Shown here piece after piece: positions 57,977 through 64,000 of a stretch of DNA of 64,000 bases. Every line of letters starts with the position of its first letter. Positions within the stretch are counted from its first letter, which is position 1. The stretch is from CAZRCZ01 sp964598765 (GTDB lineage Bacteria > Sumerlaeota > Sumerlaeia > MVZB01 > JAJFLK01): assembly GCA_964598765.1 (NCBI GenBank), contig CAZRCZ010000014.1:62001-126000 (forward strand). The letters are read 5' to 3'. Under the pieces are notes generated by a model. It ran no database searches. It saw nothing but the letters and a program-made list of their open reading frames with translations, and was not told the origin of the DNA. The translations under genes and the position numbers were made by a program.

Positions 57977-60559
57977 GTGGGCAAGATTCGATCACGACTT
58001 TACGCGGCGCTGGCGGTCCTTTTCTTTTTGGCGGGACTCGGCTTCGACATCTTGGTCTTGGGAGCCATGTTTCATTACGAGCCTCTGACGCATCCCTTCA
58101 TCGAAGACCTGCTTGACCGATCCGAATCCTCGTTTCTTTTTCTTCCGCTGAGTCTTCTCGCGCTGGCATTTCTGGGGGGATTGATTTACATCCTGAGCCT
58201 CGATCCGTTTCGCGCCGAGAGACCGTGGGGTTTGGTTTATCTCAACGTTTTTCCAGTCTCGGTTTTCATCGGCGCGGTTTTCATTCCGTTGATTTTCAAC
58301 AAACCGGATATGACCAATCCTTGGCAGGCGGTGGCCGTGTTGGGAAGCGGTTTTCTCTTTCCCGCCGTGATGTTCGGCATGGAAGCCGTCGCCGCGCGAA
58401 CCCTGTTGGCGTTCGGCCGTTGGTTTGACGAGGCCGGAAGACAAAACGCCGCTTATTTTTTTCTCAAGAGCAGTCTCCGCTGGCGACCTTCGGTTCATGA
58501 GACCGCGCGGCGTTGCGGATTGCTTCTGGTCGAGACCGGCCGTTTCCGCGCCGCGCGCGGTCTGCTCGAACGGTTGGGACCGATTCCCGCAAGCGAGGAT
58601 TATGAAGTTTTGAAAGCGCTGGAGCGCGCCTATCACGCCGAGGGGGATGCGCGATTGGCGCTGAAATGCCTTCAACGCCAGCAAACGCTCCGCCCGAATT
58701 CCAAAGGACTCGACCAGCGGATTCTGGATCAATCGCTGGCGTTAGAGTCATGGGAAGACGCCATCGCCCTTCTTGAATCGGGCCGAATTTTCATGGACTT
58801 GGAGAAACTCGTTCTCCTTCACGAGCTATACGCCCGAACCGGAAATCTTGCCAAGGCGTTGGCGGTCGCGCGGCAGGTCGAGGAAAAAGAAGCGTCGCCG
58901 CACACCCGCGCCGTCGCGTTGTTCCGGGGATTGTTGAAGAAAAATCCCGACAACTCCGCAGTCATGACCGAGTTGGGATCGGTCCTCCAAAAATCGGGCG
59001 TCGCCGAGCAGACGGAGGAGGGAGCCGGACATTTGGAGCAGGTCTTGGCGCGCGACCCGCAACGGACCGATCTGCGCCGACAACTCGCGGGTTATTATCA
59101 GCAGACGCTCCAATACCAAAAGGCGGAGGGGCATTATCAGCGCTTGATTGCGGATGAATCGGCAACGCCGGAAATTTTTCTCGGATACGCCGAGATGCTC
59201 AAGGGGGACGGGCGCGCGAACGACGCGCGCGACATTTACCGGCAAATGCGCGCGGCGTTCAAGGACGATTGGCGCGCTTATTTCCGCGAGGCTGAAGTTT
59301 TGTTTTTGTTGGGGCATCTTGATGAAGCGATCGTGCTTTTGGATCAGTCGCATGAGTTGATTCCCGAAGGCGCGAGGATGAATCCCAACATGCTCCGCCG
59401 AAAAATTGACCAGCGCCACGAGGAGCTACGCCTTCAGGCGATTTCCAAGGACCTCGCCGAGACGGGCGAGGACGTTCAGAAACGGCTCGAATACGCCGAA
59501 CGCCTGATTGGACTGGATCGCGGCGAACAGGCCGTCGCCGAATGCGACGCGCTCTTGGAGAAACACCCGGACCTGATGAATCGCGTGCAACAGGTGGTTG
59601 AAAAAGGAATCGCATCGGCGGTGCACGGTTTTCGTCTGCGCGATTATCTGGCCGATCTTTATTTCCGACAAGGGCGTTACGACGACGCGCTGGCGATGTT
59701 TTCCGAAATGGCTCCCAACTCCTTGCATCCCGAAAAAGTGATCGAGGAGGGATGCAGGAAAATTCTCTCGCGAGTTCCCGATCACTTGCGCGCGCGAATG
59801 ACGTTGGAGGAAGTCCTGCTGAAAACTTCCAACTGGGAAGGGGCGCTGGCCAATTACGAGCCGCTCATGGGCGATCCGCCGAAAGAGGAGCGGTTGAAAA
59901 TTCAGACCCAGTGGATCACCGCCGCCTATCACGCCGGGAAGATCGCGCCGGCGCGGGAACTCGCGTTGTCCATTGCGGCGGAATGTTCCAAGGATTTGCC
60001 GTTTCTGCTGTTGCTGATTCGGATTCTGGAGGACAGCGGCGATTATCGGCAGGCGTTTGAGATTTTCAAAATCGCCTCGGAGAATTTTCCGACGGACGAG
60101 ACGCTGGAGAACATGCGCAAGACCGTCGCGGACAACAAGAAACGGGAGCGGATGGAGGAGCTTCAGACGCTGGATGCGCAGAACAAGCTTACTCCCGCCG
60201 ATCATTACGAAAAGGCCGAGCTTCATCGCCAATTCGGACAGATTCATCACGCGATAGGACATTATCAACGCGCCGCGAACGATCCGGAATTGGCCGACCT
60301 CGCGACGACCAAACTTGCCATCTGCCTCTGTGATCGGCGGCTTTTTGATCTGGCGGACGAAACGCTGGACGCCATGGAACTCACGCAGGAAAAGGCCGCG
60401 CGGAATCCGGAATTGAAAAGCATGTATTACTGGATCGCCGACACGCTGGAACAGGAGCTTCTGAAAAAATCGGCCTTGAAATACTTCAAGCGCCTGTTCC
60501 GTGTGGACGCATCGTTCCGAGACGTGGTTGTGCGCTTAGAAAAATTGGACGGGGCATGA
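57977..60559 (+). CDS. Membrane-anchored TPR protein
   Basis: An 860-residue protein with a GTG start and GAGG close upstream. Residues 1-160 hold about four membrane helices (for example L-A-V-L-F-F-L-A-G-L-G-F and F-L-P-L-S-L-L-A-L-A-F). The remainder is tetratricopeptide-like helical repeats (A-L-A-V-A-R-Q-V-E, A-E-G-H-Y-Q-R-L-I, Y-D-D-A-L-A-M-F-S-E-M-A, H-H-A-I-G-H-Y-Q-R-A-A). Such proteins scaffold assemblies at the membrane, often for polysaccharide or pilus export. No enzymatic domain seen. Possible promoter TTGGCC-N17-CATAAT (57943-57971) would give an almost leaderless transcript. Confidence 0.75.
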   Translation: MGKIRSRLYAALAVLFFLAGLGFDILVLGAMFHYEPLTHPFIEDLLDRSESSFLFLPLSLLALAFLGGLIYILSLDPFRAERPWGLVYLNVFPVSVFIGAVFIPLIFNKPDMTNPWQAVAVLGSGFLFPAVMFGMEAVAARTLLAFGRWFDEAGRQNAAYFFLKSSLRWRPSVHETARRCGLLLVETGRFRAARGLLERLGPIPASEDYEVLKALERAYHAEGDARLALKCLQRQQTLRPNSKGLDQRILDQSLALESWEDAIALLESGRIFMDLEKLVLLHELYARTGNLAKALAVARQVEEKEASPHTRAVALFRGLLKKNPDNSAVMTELGSVLQKSGVAEQTEEGAGHLEQVLARDPQRTDLRRQLAGYYQQTLQYQKAEGHYQRLIADESATPEIFLGYAEMLKGDGRANDARDIYRQMRAAFKDDWRAYFREAEVLFLLGHLDEAIVLLDQSHELIPEGARMNPNMLRRKIDQRHEELRLQAISKDLAETGEDVQKRLEYAERLIGLDRGEQAVAECDALLEKHPDLMNRVQQVVEKGIASAVHGFRLRDYLADLYFRQGRYDDALAMFSEMAPNSLHPEKVIEEGCRKILSRVPDHLRARMTLEEVLLKTSNWEGALANYEPLMGDPPKEERLKIQTQWITAAYHAGKIAPARELALSIAAECSKDLPFLLLLIRILEDSGDYRQAFEIFKIASENFPTDETLENMRKTVADNKKRERMEELQTLDAQNKLTPADHYEKAELHRQFGQIHHAIGHYQRAANDPELADLATTKLAICLCDRRLFDLADETLDAMELTQEKAARNPELKSMYYWIADTLEQELLKKSALKYFKRLFRVDASFRDVVVRLEKLDGA

Positions 60560-60625
60560 TATGGGACACGGATCAACGAGGAAACACACGGATTCAGAAA
60601 ATCCAGAATCCGTGTTCTTCCGCGT

Positions 60626-62083
60626 TCATCCGCGTCCAAAGAATTTTCCGAAGAACCGCGTGAGCGGAGTATCAGGTTTGTTGGACGGCAGGGAGCCGGA
60701 TGATGGCGCAAAATTCTCCTGCGATTTCTCCCCTTCGTCCGCCGAGAGTTCCTCCAACGAATTCAGCGTCAGGGAATCAAGCCGATTCAAATTCCCTCCG
60801 GACTGCTTGATTTTGAGTTCGTTGTCCGGCGCGTGATGCGGCGCGTCGAGCCACTTTTTCAGGGGGCGCGTCGTTTCCGAAACCGTGAAATCGGCGTCCA
60901 TCATTTTCTTCGCGCGCCGCGAGTAATCCTTTAATTTTTCGCGCTGGTCAATCCACGGCTCGACGGCCTGAATGAGCGACTGCGAGTCTCCCATCTGAAA
61001 CACGAGCGCGGCGTGCGCGTCCTCCAGCCACTCGCTGATTTCCGTCCCGACCGTCGTCAGGATCGGCAGATTTTCCGTTGCCATCGCGTTGATCCGGTTG
61101 CGCCCGCCGAACATCGTCTCGTAATTCGGCCCGTCAATGTTGATCCCCAAATCGGCCTCGCGGTAAATCGCGGGGAGGGAATCGGAATCCGTCCAGCCGA
61201 GCAGATGAAACCGCTCCTTGTGCGGCGAACTCGCGACGGCCTCCTGAAACTTGTGATAAACCCCCTGTTCCGCGCCCGAAATTCCCGCGCCCGTGGCGAC
61301 GAAGTGAACTTCCATGTAGCGGCTCATCAATTCGTTCAGTCCCACAAACAACGTCGGCATGTCGGCCCACGGCTTGAATCCGCCGGACCAGAGAATCACG
61401 AAACTTTCAGGGGGAACGACCGGACCGCGCAAAATGTTTTCGGTTTTCGCTTTGTCGGCGTTTAAGTCGCTTTCGGGCCATTTGAAAGCAGCGTTGGCGA
61501 CGTGCGCGCCGAACGGATACTCGATCGTGTGGCGGTTCAACCGTCCCGCGCCCGCCAATTCCCCCAAAACGGCGTGAAGTTGCGGACGCGAAACGGCGGA
61601 AAATTTGTCGAGCCGCCGGAGAATCGCGCGCTCGATGTTCCACGCACTCCGCAAATGGCGGTCGTCGTCCTCGGCGTGGCATTTGGCCTGAATTTCCGCC
61701 ATCCAGTAGCCGTTCAAATCGCACCACAACGGCGCGGAGGTCGTAAGCATCGCCGCGAGGTAGGATGGATAGGTCGTCACGCCGACGACCGCGTCCGGCT
61801 TGAGACGGCGAACTTCCTCGTTCAGTTTGCGGACGGCAAAATCGCCGTCATGCGAGGTGAATCGGCGGTATTCGAAATCGCCGAATCGGTCGGCGACGAG
61901 CTCGGCGGAATCGCCTCCGGCGTTATCCTCCGCCCCATGCAACGGAAGCGCGTAGAGATGAACCTCGTGTTTGCCCTCTCTCGCGCCCTGAAAAAATTGG
62001 TGGGTTCTCAACGCCGCGCCGTGAAACGCCTTGATACCCGGTTGGGGAAGCGGTCCATAGCCGATAACCATCACGCGCGACAT
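60626..62083 (-). CDS. Family 4 (GT-B) glycosyltransferase
   Basis: A 485-residue GT-B enzyme from ATG 62083 (M-S-R-V-M-V-I-G-Y-G-P-L-P). The N-terminal Rossmann half has a G-A-A-L-R-T-H-Q-F region. The C-terminal half has I-L-W-S-G-G-F-K-P-W near residue 235, L-L-G-W-T-D near 300 and the nucleotide-sugar E-x7-E-like region N-Y-E-T-M-F-G-G-R-N-R. The last 80 residues are polar and Ser/Pro-rich, and they end in R-F-F-G-K-F-F-G-R-G. Acceptor unknown; probably surface polysaccharide. Confidence 0.78.
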   Translation of the reverse strand: MSRVMVIGYGPLPQPGIKAFHGAALRTHQFFQGAREGKHEVHLYALPLHGAEDNAGGDSAELVADRFGDFEYRRFTSHDGDFAVRKLNEEVRRLKPDAVVGVTTYPSYLAAMLTTSAPLWCDLNGYWMAEIQAKCHAEDDDRHLRSAWNIERAILRRLDKFSAVSRPQLHAVLGELAGAGRLNRHTIEYPFGAHVANAAFKWPESDLNADKAKTENILRGPVVPPESFVILWSGGFKPWADMPTLFVGLNELMSRYMEVHFVATGAGISGAEQGVYHKFQEAVASSPHKERFHLLGWTDSDSLPAIYREADLGINIDGPNYETMFGGRNRINAMATENLPILTTVGTEISEWLEDAHAALVFQMGDSQSLIQAVEPWIDQREKLKDYSRRAKKMMDADFTVSETTRPLKKWLDAPHHAPDNELKIKQSGGNLNRLDSLTLNSLEELSADEGEKSQENFAPSSGSLPSNKPDTPLTRFFGKFFGRG

Positions 62084-62170
62084 CGGGTCATTATCGCCAA
62101 TCCGGATCGAATGACAAGAAGAAGCCACGGATTTCACGGATTGCACAGATTATTTTCAATTCGTTCCGGT

Positions 62171-62219
62171 TCTTGCTCTTACTCTTGCTCTTGCTCTCAA
62201 TCTTAATCCTAATCCTAAT
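62171..62219. repeat. CTTGCT hexamer tract, copy 4
   Basis: CTTGCT units, interrupted by CTTACT and passing into AATCCT repeats. It lies in the divergent gap between the glycosyltransferase and the acetate kinase; just beyond, 62261-62284 holds a TTGGTGTC-type family B end immediately before the kinase start. Confidence 0.75.
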
Positions 62220-62297
62220 CGCAATCTGATTCCTCGCGCTTCGTCCTTCATCCTTTCTTCTTGGTGTCTTCGTGCCTTGGTGGTAAAAAATCCCCGC

Positions 62298-63572
62298 ATG
62301 ATCTCCATCCTCGTCGTCAACGTCGGTTCCACCTCGCTGAAGTTCAAGCTCATTCTTTTTGAGCCGACGGACCTCCGCAATCCCAAGGAGACTCCCGCCG
62401 AAGGAAGGTTGGAGGGGATCGGACGACCGAAATCGCCTTACAAAATCACCGTCGGCGGAAAAACCGAATCGGGTGAAACGTCGCTCGCCGACTACGAGCA
62501 AGCCCTCCGTCTGGTTTTGGATTCGCTCGCCGCGCATGACGGATCGGACGCCGCGTTGAATCTTGCCCAACTTTCCGCCATCGGATTCAAACCGGTCCAC
62601 GCCCGCGAAGTGCCGCTCGAAGCGGTCGAGATGACCGAAGACGTTCTCCAACGCATGGCCGAATACAACAGCGTCGTTCCCGCGCACAATCCGCCGGTGA
62701 TCGCGGCGGTGCGCTCGTTTCGCAAAATGCTTCCCGACGTTCCGCTGATCGGACTCTTCGAGCCGGCGTTTCATCGGCATTTAGAGCCGAGGGTCTTCAG
62801 CGAAAGCGTCCCGACCGAATGGCTGGAGCAATTCGGCATCCGTAAATACGGATTTCACGGCGCGTCGCATCGTTACATCGCCGAACGGACGCCCGAATTC
62901 CTCGGCGTTGCGGCGGGCGAATTGAAAATCGTTTCCTGTCACCTTGGCGGATCGAGTTCGCTCTGCGCGATTCGCAACGGCCAAAGCGTTGAGACGACCA
63001 TGTCGTTTTCGGCGCAGTCGGGGCTACCGCAGGGAACCCGTTGCGGCCAAATTGATCCTTTCATCCCGATTTTTCTGATGAAGGAAAAAGGATGGGCGCT
63101 CGATCAGGTGGCCGAGGCGTTGGCGAAAAAATCGGGTCTGCTGGGGATGTCGGGCGTTTCGGCGGAGTTCCGCGAAATTCAGGACGCCGCCAAACAAGGC
63201 AACGTCCGCGCCCAACGCGCGATTGACGTTTACGTTTATCAGGTTCAGAGCGCGATCGCCGAAATGACCGTCGCGCTCGAAGGTTTCGACACGCTCGTTT
63301 TCACCGGAGGGATCGGCGAACGGGGCGTCGAAGCCCGCTCGGCGATCTGCGCTCGTTTGAAACATTTGGGCGTCGAACTCGACGCCGCGAAAAATGCCTT
63401 AGCCAACGGCGTCGAAGCCGCGATTCATTCGGCGTCCTCCCGCGTTTGCATTCTGGTCCTGCCGACCAATGAGGAACTCATCATCGCCCGCGAGGCGGCG
63501 GGGCGGGTCGCCCGTAGCCGACTTACTGCGCCCCGGAACCGGATGACGAATCCTTCAAGTCCTCCGGAGTGA
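62298..63572 (+). CDS. ackA: Acetate kinase family enzyme, divergent
   Basis: A 424-residue ASKHA-fold kinase that should interconvert an acyl phosphate plus ADP with the acid plus ATP. Motifs: V-N-V-G-S-T-S-L-K-F-K near residue 8, A-H-N-P-P-V, Y-G-F-H-G-A-S-H-R-Y, Q-G-T-R-C-G-Q-I-D-P, F-T-G-G-I-G-E and P-T-N-E-E-L-I-I-A-R. Compared with the Methanosarcina enzyme, the Arg91 region H-R-V-V-H-G-G reads F-K-P-V-H-A-R (Arg to Lys) and Asp148 in F-D-T-A-F-H reads Glu (F-E-P-A-F-H). His123, His180, Arg241 and Glu384 equivalents are kept. It may prefer a different acid. Microcompartment loci often contain such a kinase. Overlaps the convergent gene by 50 bases. Confidence 0.85.
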   Translation: MISILVVNVGSTSLKFKLILFEPTDLRNPKETPAEGRLEGIGRPKSPYKITVGGKTESGETSLADYEQALRLVLDSLAAHDGSDAALNLAQLSAIGFKPVHAREVPLEAVEMTEDVLQRMAEYNSVVPAHNPPVIAAVRSFRKMLPDVPLIGLFEPAFHRHLEPRVFSESVPTEWLEQFGIRKYGFHGASHRYIAERTPEFLGVAAGELKIVSCHLGGSSSLCAIRNGQSVETTMSFSAQSGLPQGTRCGQIDPFIPIFLMKEKGWALDQVAEALAKKSGLLGMSGVSAEFREIQDAAKQGNVRAQRAIDVYVYQVQSAIAEMTVALEGFDTLVFTGGIGERGVEARSAICARLKHLGVELDAAKNALANGVEAAIHSASSRVCILVLPTNEELIIAREAAGRVARSRLTAPRNRMTNPSSPPE

Positions 63573-64000
63573 CCTGCAATTCTCCCGCCGGAAGCTGGCC
63601 TCGGCGTCCGCGGAAGCGGTTGCGCCGACCGGCCAACCCTTCATCCTCGATGATCTTCCCCGCCGCGACGTCTTCCTCGTCCAGCGTGTAGTGGAACCAA
63701 CCGATCATCATTTCGTCCGTTGTGGGCTGGCCGAATCGAACCGTCTTGCTGGGATCGGGATTTGCCGGATTGTTCTTGGAATTGTCAAAATGGGCGTTCA
63801 CCAGAATTTTCGTCCCCTTGGGAACCGCCTTGGGCTGGGCCAATTCATAGTTGATCTGCCAGTTGAAATCGTACTTGGGAACGAAAAGCAGGACTTCCTG
63901 TTTTCCGTCGGGATAAACCGCCGTGTATTTCATGTCCTTGCCGCGCAGATGCATGTGCGGCATCAACCCCGTGAGATGCGAATCGCGCTCGAAAACGTAT
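63523..64000 (-). CDS. C-terminal part of a probable copper-binding monooxygenase-like protein
   Basis: The minus-strand frame is open to the window edge and encodes at least 158 residues. S-H-L-T-G-L-M-P-H-M-H-L-R-G-K near the cut end resembles the H-x-M/H-M-H copper-ligand region of type II copper ascorbate-dependent monooxygenase-like proteins. Downstream blocks are Y-P-D-G-K-Q-E-V-L-L, N-A-H-F-D-N-S-K-N-N-P-A-N-P-D and E-M-M-I-G-W-F. I recall such proteins, often with a thioredoxin or cytochrome domain, in planctomycete and acidobacterial genomes. The N-terminal part is missing. Confidence 0.6.
   Translation of the reverse strand, partial: YVFERDSHLTGLMPHMHLRGKDMKYTAVYPDGKQEVLLFVPKYDFNWQINYELAQPKAVPKGTKILVNAHFDNSKNNPANPDPSKTVRFGQPTTDEMMIGWFHYTLDEEDVAAGKIIEDEGLAGRRNRFRGRRGQLPAGELQVTPEDLKDSSSGSGAQ

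Overview
The window looks like chromosomal DNA of an uncultivated Gram-negative bacterium. It encodes the LPS-export proteins LptF and LptD, lipoproteins and outer-membrane proteins, and c-type cytochromes. GC content looks close to 58-60 % by eye. A run of ten N at 40627-40636 marks a scaffold gap, so this is probably a draft or metagenome assembly. I cannot fix the phylum. Abundant palindromic intergenic repeats, three tandem microcompartment vertex genes, sulfotransferases and an Asp-box secreted protein would fit the PVC group or a neighbouring candidate phylum, but that is inference. No CRISPR array, rRNA gene or intact transposase gene was seen.

Layout. 1-1813 (minus): two adjacent acyl-CoA dehydrogenases. 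2110-6275 (plus): lptF-lptD behind a clear sigma-70 promoter. 6272-8527 (minus): a xylulokinase-like FGGY kinase and a hexapeptide acetyltransferase. 8853-11322 (plus): a sulfotransferase and a TolC-like lipoprotein. 11354-20832 (minus): a long co-directional run of a minimal nucleotidyltransferase, a low-GC two-helix membrane protein, plsC, cmk, pyrE, pyrF, pyrD, a GT39 glycosyltransferase fused to a degenerate phosphatase domain, and a di-heme cytochrome c. 20858-24096 (minus): a sulfotransferase, three BMC-P shell-vertex genes and accD. 24585-27893 (minus): a small membrane protein, a COG0523 GTPase, a Rieske protein and a sigma-54 activator. 28217-29461: a secreted basic protein, a GspG-like pseudopilin and tRNA-Gln. 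29690-40590 (plus): nitronate monooxygenase, an Asp-box secreted protein, a thiolase-like protein, myo-inositol oxygenase, a HupE/UreJ protein, an FHA-GAF protein, an MBL hydrolase and a GT2 glycosyltransferase next to the assembly gap. 41487-57764 (plus): one complete S10-spc-alpha ribosomal operon including secY, adk, map, infA and rpoA. 57977-64000: a membrane TPR protein, a GT4 glycosyltransferase, a divergent acetate kinase and the C-terminal part of a probable copper protein.

How the genes fit together. pyrD-pyrF-pyrE make UMP from dihydroorotate and cmk phosphorylates CMP. plsC makes phosphatidic acid, and cmk and plsC are translationally coupled. LptF/LptD, the sugar N-acetyltransferase, several glycosyltransferases and two sulfotransferases point to a decorated cell surface. 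Myo-inositol oxygenase and the xylulokinase-like enzyme could belong to one inositol-glucuronate-xylulose route, although they are unlinked. The BMC-P triplet and the acetate kinase suggest a microcompartment whose main locus lies elsewhere.

The most distinctive feature is the intergenic DNA. Several families of inverted repeats sit exactly between stop and start codons. In places they reach into genes: one forms the C-terminus of an acetyltransferase and one abuts a cmk gene that has no ATG, GTG or TTG start ahead of its P-loop. Tracts of a CTTGCT hexamer recur between genes, even inside the ribosomal operon.
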